DNA from: Apostichopus japonicus | Lineage: Eukaryota > Echinodermata > Holothuroidea > Aspidochirotida > Stichopodidae | Assembly: GCF_037975245.1 (NCBI RefSeq) | Contig: NC_092576.1 | Location: forward strand, 24,639,611-24,703,610 | DNA length: 64,000 bases | Direction: 5' to 3' | In this document: one piece after another, positions 33,101 to 48,100 of the stretch | Numbering within the stretch: position 1 is the stretch's first letter | How the letters are laid out: each line of letters opens with the position of its first letter | Made by a program: the position numbers and the translations under genes | The notes under the pieces: model-generated | The model's database searches: none | What the model was told of the DNA's origin: nothing | The model's input: the letters and a program-made list of their open reading frames with translations, nothing else

Positions 33101-36100
33101 ATAAATCAATAAATAAATTCTTAATTCCACTCTATTAGACTGTCATTTACAGAAACGAAGAGAGGTCAAAGTACGACTATGTATTATTATTATTATTAAA
33201 TGTATATTTTGTATGAGACATAGGTAAGTAGACCAATAAGGTGAAGCAGGTAAATTACAAATAAAAGTGAGTCTTGTATCTCTGATCTGGTGTCATTCAG
33301 ACAAACTACTGACCTCTGTGCCACATCTACGACATCTTCCCTAGTAACGGCAAAGAGTCGGTCCCTCTGAATCTGCCTGTCATCATCGGTGACTCCGTTC
33401 AGGAAGGTAGACACCCCTCGTGACCCTGGAGCAATGGGTGCGTCGACCTACCGGAGAGGAGGGAACAGAGCCAGTCACTGCCTCTACATCATAATTTCAA
33501 CTCCTATTCTTGAAATTTATTCCCAGCACTACATGCTAAACACTAGTGTCTCAACCAATTATATTGCTGCGCATTACATAGTAGTATTTAAATAACAAAA
33601 GGGCATGTTTTAGCTACTATAATGGAAAAGGGATACTATTTTATAACAAATCGAAGCACTTCCAACAAACAAGGGTACTTCAGGATTTTCTGAAAAGTTG
33701 GGGGAGGGGAACACATCATTCTCTTTCCCCTCCTCCCCTCCCCTTCCCCCTCCCCCTCTCCTCCCCCTCCCAAATTAAATGGCAAGTCTTTCCTATGCTC
33801 AATTTCGTGCAGTGACATGAAGTACAAACTCATAGCATTGGACTGTATCTGAATTGTTAGCCCCTGTCCAGAGACCTTTGGGAGTTTTGTCCCTTCACCG
33901 TGCCAAAGTTAATAATGATGTGTGGGATTTAAAATGCATATTTGCTCCACAGACTCTTAGACAAATACAGGGATGTGCCTACGCTGGGCGGCACTGGCTG
34001 GCCCCGCCCAGCATGAAAAATTACTGCCCAGCACTGTCTTAAAACTTGTGAATCCCGCCCAGCACGATTTTGATCTAAAATCCTGACATTCCTAACAATA
34101 TATTCAACATAAATTGGGCCTAGCCTATGCCAAAATCATACAGACTAATAATGCATCAGTTACGCATGCGAGAAACATTACTTACGGCTCTCAATCGGTC
34201 CCTTGTAAAATCTCTTTGAAACAAACTAATAACTTTTACCAGGTACGTAATATATTTCACTAAAAAATATTTAAAAATGTAAATTTATAGCATTTGGCAT
34301 TCTGAGCACCTTAACACCCCCTCACTCTTAGACCCCTCCCCCAGGATGGCGATCAGTATACCTGGCACTCAGGAAATCCTGGGCACATCCCTGCAAATGC
34401 TTAGACAACTACTACAAAAATTATCGGTGCAAATGTGTGGCCAATAATCAGGCTACCTCCACCAAAATCTAAGAAATAACTGGTAGAAAAGTCATTTCTA
34501 ACCTTCAATAAAACTGTTTTTTGCAATACTGCTCATAAATCAGTCAGAGGATAAATGGACCCAAAAGTTGAGAAGTTAACAATGAAAGTAAATTGGTTGT
34601 ATTAAACTGAAGCCAATGTGGAATGCAACCCCAAATATGTCCCTGTAAGAAACACCACACCATCACCACTGGGATTGAACGATGAAGGCTTCCAGCAAAC
34701 CCACACATGAAATAATATGATAGATACTTTAACAAATGTGCTAGAAGGCCTCTCTATAAATACCATAAACATAGCATAACTACAAATACCAGACTCACAA
34801 ATACCAAACATCTTGACTCACATTTGAGAATAAAGCTATTTTAGCTTCATCTAGGTCTTGATTAGTAAAGTTTTGAGACTGAATCCAGGGCAGTGACTGA
34901 TGAAAGACATCCAGGGTCTCCGTAGAACGAGGATCCCTGGAAGACAATTAATAATGTAAGTTCGACTCAATGGTATTCTTTAATGCCAGAAATTAACTGT
35001 ATTAACCAATATATATATTTGGCATCAGAGACAAAAACTTCATCATAACAGGACATGAACTTCGGGTGGTATTTTATTGGAAACATCTTGCCAGCAAAAT
35101 GTGAAGATATCACCATGGCAGATCGGGAAAGGAATCAGCATGGTGGCCAATTGGCTAAGGCGTCGGACTTGTGATCCAAGGATTGCTGGTTCGATTCCTG
35201 CCTAGTTCATTACGCTGTGTCCTTGGGCAAGATGCTTTATCTCACTTGCCTCTCTCCACCCAGAGGTTAAATGGGTACCTGTGAGATAACTTGTCATTGG
35301 GCGCAGTATATAACTGCTGCAGACTCGAGGGATTGTCTCTGGGACAAGGTTATCATTGACCAGGGGTAATATAACGTCTGTAAAGTGCTTTGGGACCTAT
35401 TGCTGGTATAAAGCGCTATAAAAAAAAAAAGCAAAGCCAAAAATTGATCATCTTCAAAATGTATAACCGCTTAATAAATACTGTGAGTATTATGTTTATG
35501 GAGGAGGATGGTACAGTAAGGAAAAGATTAACAACAAGATTGTACACACTAAATATATATATATAGCTATTCCTACCTATAATTCAAGATCTGTCAACAT
35601 ATATAGGCAAGTGCTCACACCCATCATATTAAACCTGTAACCTTTGAAGTGAAACCTGACATTGTCAATCACAGAGTAAACTATTGAGGAGAATACCAGA
35701 ACGAGAGGTCCATCAACGTACTGAGATTTATTCATCAACGGAATTCAGAAATGCAACATTCCATCTCACCTGTAAGAATAGAATTTAAACGTCCCGTCGT
35801 TGCTCATGGTGGCCCCGCTTCCGTAAGCTCCACCTTTCTCCCTGTGAATGATCAGATATACTGTAAGTTGAGGTGTGGGGTGGGATGATGTGGGGGAGAA
35901 GTGGGTATGAGGATGTGAAAATCTAAGAATGCTTCAACAAGTGTGCTATTAAAGTCCTTCCAAATTTTGACTTGCAGGGTTCATCTATCAGCTTTCTACA
36001 TTTTATGCAGAGGTGTAAAAGAGGTTTACTTCTGATTAGTAGGAAAGAAAAACATGATATGATGTGGTGAATGGGAGCTGCCAAGAGGGCAGGGCCCCTA

Positions 36101-39100
36101 GCAGGGAATACAGGGCTTATAAGATGCAGCATTTTACAGACATTTCTTATTCTCTAAGAGTGATTTCCAAGCACAAGAAAATGAGATATTACTGCGACAC
36201 TTCTTTTAATGGAGTGTGTCTCCTTTCTCTTCCAGATATTTGGAAAGGATAAAAACTCTCTGTAGCCTACACCTCCCCCCCCCAACCTCTCCCTATCTCT
36301 CCCTCTCTCTTGGTCCCAAGTGGGCTGAGAGACATCAATATCTAATTGTTCATAATGACAAGACTGAGGACCCCATTTGTTTTTCACACATACACACAGT
36401 TTTGTTGCTACTAACTCTGATAACATGAGCTTCATGATGTTATTCATTGTTATAGTTGGCACACAACTCTTAGCAATAGGCTGTACACAGCAGACACAAT
36501 TAATACAACAGAGATTTAATGGATCAAAAGAAAGATTGACTTCATACCTGATTTCCTTGTGAAGGAATTTAGCTGACAGGAGTCTTGCCAAAACTACCAA
36601 CCTGCCAGAGACAGGTAAATAAAAGGAATAGGTTGGTACAGAGGTGGGTAAGGTTGGTAAAAAGGTGGGTAATGTTGCACAAAGATGGGTACCGTGGTAC
36701 AAAGATGGGTACCATGGCACAAAGGTGGGTAGCATTATACAAAGGTGGATAGCATGGTAAGAGGTGGATAACATGGTACAAAGGTGGGTACCATGTATAA
36801 TGATGGGTACCATGGCACAAAGATGGGTAACATTGTGCAAAGGTGGGTAGCATTGCAAAGAGGTGGATACCATGGCACAGTGGTGGGTAATGTGACACGG
36901 GGTAGGTAACATGGCACAGAGGTGGGTAACATGGCAGAGGTGGGTAACAAGACACAGAGGTGGATAACATTGTACAAAGGTGGGTACCATGGTACAAAGA
37001 TACCAGGGGTACGGCATGAAGTATGATATCAAGGTAACACACTGAGGTATGCTAATGTGGTGTGAATGGCTAGTACAGAGACTCTTTCTGTCGTCTGCAA
37101 GAACATACATGGATTGAATCAATAGGCTGAGCAGTCTCAACAGAAGGAATAGAGATGGCCTAGCTATTCTTGAGTTTATATTGAAGTCTCAACTATAACA
37201 GTTCTGTAGTTACTTAATGGATGACTGCAATATCAAGTACCAAGTGATTTCATGAAAAAAAAAGAAAAAAAAAAACCTTTGTGGGGAATGACTTAAGTTA
37301 TTTACCTATGAAGCCTAATTTATATTCACTATAATGTATATATGGTAGGATGCACAACAAAGCCTAAGGTCAAACTGCACATACTTTGCAAAATCTTCAT
37401 GCTTGTAAGGCACTGCTGTCGTTCCCATGGAAACATAGTTTACTGGAAATGGAAGCTGGAAATGCCTGCGAGATGACACTGCGGAGAAGTCTTCATCCTT
37501 TTGCAATTATAAAATAAGAAATGATCCGATAAATAAGACTCCCGTATGTCAGGGATTGGATCCAGATGATATACACAAACGGCCCTCCATGAAATTAAAG
37601 ATCATTGACCAACATATATACATACAGAAACTAAATGGAGTGATTTTCAAGAGAGCCCATTTCCCCCTTTTTTTGTCTACAAAACTTTCAAAGAATCAAT
37701 TAATACTATAATAGTCTGTACAATATCAATCTTGCTCAGATATACTAAAGGTTTGACTCCTCTCTCTCCCATATGACAATGCTGGTCGATGCAAATATTA
37801 CTTTAGGAGTATATTACGACAACTGTTAAATGCACCGAAATCCTTGAAAAGTATTGTAATATAATATGTTTTTGCTGTAACTGTAATGTTCTGTTTCAAG
37901 CATTCTGGAACACTTTAGAAAATGCCCAGCCACCTCCATATGTCGGTTAAAGTCTAATAGTTTTTCATATTTACATTAATCACAGACTTGGATATCACAA
38001 CAGAATGTACTCCTAAAGCTATACTATTTGGATAAGATATTTACTATCTAAATAGATAAGATTCAATGATTATAATAAGCACACTAACTTTAGTAACACT
38101 TATTGCATCTTCCAATGTGGAGACCAGGCTCTCACATCGCCCTGGCAACTTGGTCAGAAATGAATCCAGGGCTTGGACAGCAGGTGACATACCACTGGGG
38201 GCAGCATTCAAGCAGAACCTGAAAGAAGACCAAAACAAAACTCTCTTTCCTTAAGAATAATTTCTTAAAGGTTTTATTCTTCAGAGTGTTTTTGTTTAAT
38301 AATCTGATTTTACATTCTGTTTCTCCAAAAACTTAATATTTGATAGTCTGATTTGCTCACCTCATGTTCGATCTGTTGAGGAGGACGGATGATAACTGCG
38401 TTAGTTTACTCACGACATCTGAGAGATCTTCCAGCTCGGCGATCTGCTTCATCAGATTGACCTAGGTCAAATAAAACAGAAAGTAAGAAGAGCATATCTA
38501 AAAAGTTGCTGCTTTACACTTGTTATTTGTGAGCCCTCTGCACCCATCCCAACCACCCCCCTCCCACCCTCCATTCTGATTTGCATAAAGGGGATGTATG
38601 AGCACCACTTCATACACTCTAGCTAGCATTAACAGTAGTGGACTACGATCAGGGATGAGCCTGGGTAAAAAAATCATGGTATTTTGCAAAAATTGCGGTA
38701 TAGGCTCCAGTTTGCATATGCTACAGTGTGTTAGGATAATAGTTTTTGTCCCCAAGGTAGAAAAGAAATCACGGATATTCCGCGAATTCGCGGAAAAAAC
38801 TCATGTCTGTACGATAGTTTGCCTGTTTGCATATTCATGACTTACCTGTCCCTCCTGTTACCTCTCCAATCTGTCCTATAGGAGAGAGACTACTAGCCGC
38901 AACCCTCATTGCATATTCATGACTTACCTGTGACATCCCTCCTGTTGCCTCTCCAATCTGTCCTACAGGAGAGAGGCAACTGGCCGCACCCCTCATTGTA
39001 TATGCATGACCTTACCTGTGACATCCCTCCTGTTACCTCTCCAATCTGTCCTACAGGAGAGAGACTACTAGCCACACCCCTCATTGCATATGCATGACCC

Positions 39101-42100
39101 ATGAAGGACACTGAATTAGCCATCTCTGCTGCCTCCATCCTGATTAAGGTGGTCAACCTCTCCTGATCTGTAAGGGTAACACTGGAAGTAGAAAAAAAAA
39201 TTGAATCCAAAAAAAAAAAATTAAAAAATGGCACAGAGAAAAAGAACTGAGGCATCACACTTTCAGAATGTTTAACAGCTAAATACAAACTAAAGCATCT
39301 TGAGTTTGAGAAGCATTTCATTATATTTCATATTATAATATTTTATGATATCTTCTTCAAAGTGACCGAGTTTGCTTCAGACTATTATCATAACTCTTCA
39401 AATTATGAGATAAAGAGGTAGTTAGTAAATTACTACTCATCCAATATATATTATGAAAATACTAATGCAATAGAGTTTCCAACTCACAGGTATTGAAACA
39501 TTATTTAAAATATGCAAAGCTAAAACAAAGACAACTCTCTAATGAGGCAACTTAGGATATGATTGTTGGAAACGACTTGCCTCAATCAATGAGGCTTGTT
39601 GTCAATACAGCGAGTATTAGCAACCTGTAGGATAATTATTTATGTTCCATTTAGGGATCATCAAAGTTATGGTTTGATAATATCACTACTCCTCCTTACC
39701 TCTGAAATATATCCTGCCACAAACCAAACATTTCATGAAGATTTCTCTCAAGACAATGAGATGAGAGTGCCACACCCTGAAAGTAAGAGTAGACCGATGA
39801 GTAGAAAAACAAACTATCAAAACTAATTCAAGAAATATTCAAGAAATCTGAGTCAATTAAAACTTTATTCAGAGAGTCTTCCCCCTTGACAAATAATGAC
39901 TGTTGATAAACATAACGTCTTGCTGCAAAGTTTTGGTATTACTGGGTGAGCACAGCTGGACATTATGTTTCAAAGACAGAATGTGTACACTGTAAAGTAT
40001 GACATACACACATATATGCATAGAAGGCGGTTAGATGGGGGCAGGGGGGGGGGCTGCAGCCCCCCAACCAAATATTTATGTGAACATTTGGGCAATATGC
40101 TGAAAAATTCTCGGGCACCTACTGAAAGAAATATAATTTGCAATATGTTTTCAATGGTTAAACTTATATTATTATTATCATTATTATCGAACGACTTGCC
40201 CAATAATTCAAACTAATATGGAAGGGTAATAACACGGAAAGTGATTTTTTGTTATTGGCATGCGATATTATAACCGATGCACGCCTATATGATATGCACA
40301 TATTGCAGAAAAATTTTGGTTATATTTTTCGGGCAAGTCTTTACGACCCCCTGTATCAAACTGGGCTCCTATGCATGTGCATACACATCCCGACATTATG
40401 TTTCATAGACAGAACGTGTACACTGTAAAGTAAGACATACCCTTGCCAAGTATCTGAAACAATCACAAGGGCTTCCTTTTTGTCTCATATTGTGCAAATA
40501 TCTTATCAGCAGGTGTGAATGGGAACTTTTTTGAAAACCGAAGTGAATCTCCCAAATCTGTTACATATAGTACATTGATTGTTAACATAACACAGGTATG
40601 CAAAACAAAGAGAACATAAGTGTATTATCCTACTAGCCTACTAGACCTAGCTTCTTACCACTTCATAAGATGTTGTGTCTTCTGGCCGTTGGATAATGTG
40701 AGGACCGACACCAAGCCCACCTGTTCTTAACTCTTCTTCTTTTGCAAGTTCCCGGAAGCTCATGTTCTTAGTTCCCATTCTGAAAAAGCACAGAGACAAT
40801 GGTTCAGTTACAACAATTAAAAAATATCTGAAGAATAACACGGTCCCACTATTAAAATATTTGTAACTTGATATATGTTTAAAATTTACTAAAGTGAAGG
40901 ATTTCATTATTTAGTTTTACCTTCTCTGCACATTACCAACAAAGAGTATCAAATCACACATTAAAACCAAACTAAAAGAAATACTTCTTTTCTCTGCTAA
41001 CAATATTCAGCTTAACAGGGAATTACTTAAAGGAACCATTATCCACTAATTAGCTCATGGGTCAAATTATTACTTCAGTGAAAGACATTCAATGTAATTG
41101 TCATTTAAATACTGTTTTTGTTATTGTCTTTCCTAAATGACTTACAGAAGACTGCACCTTTGACTGGTTTCCATTTTACCCTCAACTGTTATAGGCTGTG
41201 TGTGCTATTAACTTGGAATCTAATGAAATAAGTAATGTGATCAGCAACACAATGTATGGTAAGTGTATTGTCTGTTTGTCAGGGATAAGCCTGGGGTAAA
41301 AAAAAAAAACGCGGAACTTTGCAAAAATTGCGGTATAGGCTCCAGTTTGCATATGCTACAGTGTGTTAGGATAATAGTTTTTGTCCCTGAGGTAGAAAAG
41401 AAATCATTGATATTGCGCGAATTCGCGGGAAAAGCTCATGCCTGGTTTGTGTATATATACTTACTGTGTAATAACATTGCAAAACAGTGGAAGGTACTGG
41501 ACAAGTTCCTGGTCTGCTGGTCCCAACGGACTGACAGCTTTGAAATAGGTCACGCCATTTGTGGGCTGTTCGTGAAGCTGGACGTAACTACCATCTGAAA
41601 CCAGTAAAACAAATATCTACTAAAGCAGGCTTTATGTTACATTCTTAAAATAGCTGAACAAATGTCTTCTGAGGGATACATCAACGTTGATGAATTTTTG
41701 TTTGCCTCTCTGATTTCAGCATCCTCTCTTGTCAGTGAGTAATAATGGAGACAACCTATATGTTCATTATTGAGATAATTTAATGTCGCAAAAGCAGAGA
41801 AGGGTTTTCCTATCTCAAAATTACCCACATCCTATAGTCTGAATCTACCAAACATTCAAAGCATGTTTATTTAGCAATAGACTATTTTGCATATAAGGCT
41901 GAGGCTGTAATTATCATTAAGTTACAACTACAGAATATTACAAGGGGGTCTGTGAGTGATATGTCCATCTCTGTTTATTCTCATTAACTGTTGAGGATAA
42001 TTACCAGTATGGTTACAACTAGAGAATATTACAAGGGGGTCTGTGAGTGATGTGTCCATCTCTGTTCATTATCATTAACTGTTTAGGATAATTACCAGTA

Positions 42101-45100
42101 TGGTTACAACTACAGAATATTACAAGGGGGCCAGTGAGTGATTTGTCCATCTCTTTTCATTATCATTAACTGTTGATGATAATTACCAGTATGGTTACAA
42201 CTACAGAATATTACAAGGGGGCCAGTGAGTGATTTGTCCATCTCTGTTCATTATCATTAACTGTTTAGGATAATTACCAGAATGGTTAAAACTACAGAAT
42301 ATGACAAGGGGTATGTGAGTGATTTGTCTATCCCAGCTTTGACTAGTGTTACCTTTTTTTTTTTTTATCTTTTATGGATTTTGAAGAGGACAACTAAGGT
42401 TATGAGGTTAATTTGCTGCCATCATATTGTGTGTGTTGAAAACAATTTCATCATGCTCCTGAACAGTCACGTATAACAATAGGTACAACATGTGCACTAC
42501 CTTTAGTGTGCGTATCATTCAAACCTGTGACATTTTTAGATTATCAGCACACGTTAGCTAGTGTGACAATATGTTGCGGTTGCAAAAACAGGACAATCCT
42601 GATAAATTGTACATATATGGTAACCCTAGCTTTGACTATATACACATTAATAATAATAATAATAATACACAGTTCTTATAAGGAGCAAATATACACTAAA
42701 GTCTCTATGCGCTGATGAAACAATGTGCAGCGCACAATAACGCACAATAATGCACAACAAGCGCACAATAATGCACAACAAGCGCACAGTAATGCACAAC
42801 AACACACAATAATGAAACAATGTGCAGCAGTTATACCAAACAAAAAAATGCACAGGGTATGAACACACTTACCCAGACATTCAGTTTTAATATCTGTTCT
42901 CCTGGTATTAGGATTGATATCTCCTACGGTTACCGTCGGTAAGCAGCTGACATCCACCTCCTGGTTTTGAGATTCAGCCAGTTCTATTCCTAGATCAACA
43001 AAACCCCATCAAATATATAAAAAGCAGTAATGAATAAAAAGTATATAAAAAAGGTTTCTTGCCAGTTTTGAGAACATTTCTTAAAATTTCTCCTGACGTT
43101 GTTGATGCAATTTGCTACTTTGAATCACTTTCAGCAACTTAGAAAAGACTGATAAAAAGTCTTAACATAAATTCTGATTGAATTAGTTATTTGAAATAAT
43201 ATTTAATGTTTATCTGGTGGTTTTGAGATGGCTTAAGTTTTGGGTTGAACAATTGAAGCCCCTCCTAGAGGTGTATTACTCAACACTCAGTCATACTTTA
43301 CATTACATGTTAATGATGAACTATTCTGACCACCTTAGAAGAGAGTCCAGATCAATCAATGAACTACTACTATATTCAGCACAAATGTAGCAAATAAAGT
43401 CTTCATGTAACAAACATGAATGTTGTGCACCTATGACATTCACAACATACCAATGTCATAGACCAATGTATCTGACAAGTCTTTTGGTTACCTATCCACC
43501 ACACCTGTTATACAGACCTGTCCATCATACTTATTACATAGACCTATCCACCATACCTGTTACATAGACCTATCTACCACACCTGCTACAAAGACTTATC
43601 CACCATCCATGTTATGAAGACCTATCCACCATACCTGCTACATAGACTTTTCCACCATACCAGTTACATAGACCTATCCACCATCCCTGATACATAGACC
43701 AATATAAAATACCTGCTACATAGACCTATCCACCATACCTGCTACATAGACTTTTCCACCATACCTGTTGCATACAGAGGACATATCCACCACACCTTTT
43801 ACAAAGACCTATCCACCATACCTGTTACATACATAGGACCTATCTACCATACCAGTTACATAGACCTATCCACCATCCCTGATACATAGACCAATATAAA
43901 ATACCGGCTACATAGACCTATTCACAATACCTGCTACATAGACCTATCCACCATACCTGCTACAGAGACCTTTCCACCATACCTGCTACATAGACCTATC
44001 CACCATACCTGTTACACAGACCTATCCACCATCCCTGATACATACAGAGACCCTATCCGCCATACCTGATTGATAGATCTGTTCCTTTGTGTCTTTATCT
44101 AATGCCTGTACAATGTTATTTAGTTTATCCATCTCTGCTACATAGACCTATCCACCATACCTGTTACATACAGAAGACCTATCTACCAAACCTGTTACAT
44201 AGACCTATCCACCATACCAGTTACACAGACCTATCCACCACACCTGCTACAGAGACCTTTCCACCATACCTGTTACATAGACCTATCCACCATCCCTGAT
44301 ACATAGACCAATATAAAATACCAGCTACATAGACCTATTCACAATACCTGCTACATAGACCTATCCACCATACCTGCTACAGAGACCTTTCCACCATACC
44401 TGTTACATAGACCTATCCACCATACCTGTTACATAGACCTATCCACCATACCTGTTACATACAGAAGACCTATCTACCAAACCTGTTACATAGACCTATC
44501 CACCATACCTGCTACATAGACCTTTCCACCATACCAGTTACATAGACCTATCCACCATCCCTGATACATAGACCAATATAACATACCTGCTACATAGACC
44601 TATCCACCATACCTGTTACACAGACCTATCCACCACACCTGCTACATACAGAGGACCCATCCACCATACCTGATTGATAGATCTGTTCCTTTGTGTCTTT
44701 ATCTAATGCCTGTACTATTGTATTTAGTTTATCCATCTCTGCCTTCTCCTGGTTGGTGTTGTAGTTGTCATCGGCTGTCATTCTCAGCCAGAGCTGGTGC
44801 TGGTTGTTCACCAGGTACTTCTGGACCAGATCTTGTAGGTACCTGGGATTATCAGCAATCTTCTGCTTAAAGGATGACACCAACTGATCTAGCTGCATAG
44901 AACTGATGGGATCACCATCCTGATTCCAAACGGACATTAAAGACTGTAAATGAATGAACAGTAAGAATAATATTAAAAGTGATAACAACTTTCAAAGTAC
45001 TTCCTGGGAGATTCTGATCCTACAGACTATTCATTGACAATGAGGAGTGTTAAAGTATACAATGAGATGTTTTAGGAATGTTATAGTCGACAATGAGATG

Positions 45101-48100
45101 TCTTAGAAATGCCAAAGTAGACACTGAGATGTCTTAGGTATGTTAATGTTAACAATGAGATGTCTTAGGAATGTTAAAATAAACAATGAGAAGTCTTAGG
45201 AATGTTAAAATAAACAATGAGAAGTCTTAGAAATGTTGAAGTAGACAATGAGATGTCTTAGGATGTTAAAGTCTACAATGAGATGTCTTAGGAATGTTTA
45301 AGTATACAATGAGATGTCTTAGGAATATTTAAGTATACAATGAGATGTCTTAGGAATGTTAAAGTAAACAATGAGATGTCTAAGGATGTTAAAGTCTACA
45401 ATGAGATGTCTTAGGAATGTTTAAGTAAACAATGAGATGTCTTAGGAATGTTTAAGTATACAATGAGATGTCTTAGGAATGTTAAAGTAAACAATGAGAT
45501 GTCTAATGAATGTTAAAGTAGACAATGAGATGTCTTAGGATGTTAAAGTCTACAATGAGATGTCTTAGGAATGTTTAAGTATACAATGAGATGTCTTAGG
45601 AATGTTTAAGTATACAATGAGATGTCTTAGGAATGTTAAAGTAAACAATGAGATGTCTAATGAATGTTAAAGTAGACAATGAGAAGTCTTAGAAATGTTG
45701 AAGTAGACAATGAGATGTCTTAGGATGTTAAAGTCTACAATGAGATGTCTTAGGAATGTTTAAGTATACAATGAGATGTCTTAGGAATGTTTAAGTATAC
45801 AATGAGATGTCTTAGGAATGTTAAAGTAAACAATGAGATGTCTAATGAATGTTAAAGTAGACAATGAGATGTCTTAGGAATGTTAAAGTAGACAATGAGA
45901 TGTCTTAGGAATGTTAAAGTAGACAATGAGATGTCTTAGGAATGTTAAAGTAGACAATGAGAAGTCTTAGAAATGTTGAAGTAGACAATGAGATGTCTTA
46001 GGTATGTTAAAGTTAACAATGAGATGTCTTAGGAATGTTAAAATAAACAATGAGAAGTCTTAGGAATGTTAAAATAAACAATGAGAAGTCTTAGAAATGT
46101 TGAAGTAGACAATGAGATGTCTTAGGATGTTAAAGTCTACAATGAGATGTCTTAGGAATGTTTAAGTATAGAATGAGATGTCTTAGGAATGTTTAAGTAT
46201 ACAATGAGATGTCTTAGGAATGTTAAAGTAAACAATGAGATGTCTTACGAATGTTAAAGTAGACAATGAGATGTCTTAGGAATGTTAAAATAAATAATGA
46301 GATGTCTTAGGAGTGTTAAAGTAGACAATGATATGTCTTAGGAGTGTTAAAGTAGACAATGAAATGTCTTAAGAGTGCTAAAGTAGACAATGAGATGTCT
46401 TAGGTTTGTTGAAGTAGACAATGAGATGTCTTAGGAATGTTAAAGTAGACAATGAGATGTCTTAGGGATGTTAAAGAAAACAATGAGATGTCTTACGAAT
46501 GTTAAAGTAGACAATGAGATGTCTTAGGAATGTTAAAATAAATAATGAGATGTCTTAGGAGTGTTAAAGTAGACAATGATATGTCTTAGGAGTGTTAAAG
46601 TAGACAATGAAATGTCTTAGGAGTGTTAAAGTAGACAATGAGATGTCTTAGGTTTGTTGAAGTAGACAATGAGATGTCTTAGGAATGTTAAAGTAGACAA
46701 TAAGATGTCTTAGGAATGTTAAAGTAGACAATGAGATGTCTAATGAATGTTAAAGTAGACAATGAGATGTCTTAGGAATGTTAAAGAAAACAATGAGATG
46801 TCTTACAAATGTTAAAGTAGACAATGAGATGTCTTAGGGATGTTAAAGAAAACAATGAGATGTCTTACGAATGTTAAAGTAGACAATGAGATGTCAAGTG
46901 TTTCAGTAGACAATGAGATGTCTTAGGAATGTTAAAGTAGACAATGAGATGTCTTAGGAATGTTAAAGTAGACAATGAGATGTCTTAGGAGTGTTAAAGT
47001 AGACAATGAGATGTCTTAGGTTTGTTGAAGTAGACAATGAGATGTCTTAGGAATGTTAAAGTAGACAATAAGATGTCTTAGGAATGTTAAAGTAGACAAT
47101 GAGATGTCTTAGGAGTGTTAAAGTAGTCAATGAGATGTCTCAGGAATGTTAAAGTAGACAATGAGATGTCTTAGGAGTGTTAAAGTAGACAATGAGATGT
47201 CTTAGGTTTGTCGAAGTAGACAATGAGATGTCTTAGGAATGTTAAAGTAGACAATAAGATGTCTTAGGAATGTTAAAGTAGACAATGAGATGTCTTAGGA
47301 GTGTTTAAGTAGACAATGAAATGTCTTAGGAGTGTTAAAGTAGACAATGAGATGTCTTAGGAGTGTTAAAGTAGACAATGAGATGTCTCAGGAATGTTAA
47401 AGTAGACAATGAAATGTCTTAGGAGTGTTAAAGTAGACAATGAGATGTCTTAGGTTTGTTGAAGTAGACAATGAGATGTCTTAGGAATGTTAAAGTGGAC
47501 AATGAGATGTCTTAGGAGTGTTAAAGTAGACAATGAAATGTCTTAGGAGTGTTAAAGTAGACAATGAGATGTCTTAGGTTTGTTGAAGTAGACAATGAGA
47601 TGTCTTAGGAATGCTAAAGTAGACAATAAGATGTCTTAGGAATGTTAAAGTAGACAATGAGATGTCTTTGAGAGGGAAGATGGTTTCATCAATGTATGTA
47701 TGTTGTCTAAATCAATACTTCATTCACTGTTTCCCACAATAAGATGAATGGTCATATTTCCACTCACAGCCAACAATTAATATCCTACTCACCATTATAA
47801 GGCCAAGACCAAATGATGTAGTTTGGTGTTTCTGAGCAAGCTCTACTGAATGCAAGACTGCCTCGATACGATCAGCTTCAAATCCTTCCCTAAAAATAGG
47901 AGATAAAATTATGACATTAAAGCGGAGAACAAAGTGAATGACATTTAGTATTTGCTGCCAATATTTGACATCACTATATAACTGGTACTGCAGCACAGAA
48001 GCCTCATGATATAAAGAAAAAAAACATTAATTACAATCATGTCATTCCAGGAATGATATATAGAATTACATATGAAACAAAAACGTTAATTACAATCATG

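Noticed and set aside
36154-37140. 328-codon minus-strand open frame
   Set aside because: It runs through PITRM1 exon 22, its intron and the 20-bp repeat array. Only the 54-nt [11 protein letters not shown] part is coding; the rest is a repeated HLCTMLPT-like artefact.
43490-44669. A real second copy of exon 13 at 44061-44138
   Set aside because: It has only the last 78 bases and donor, no acceptor, and lies inside the repeat array; more likely a duplication by-product.
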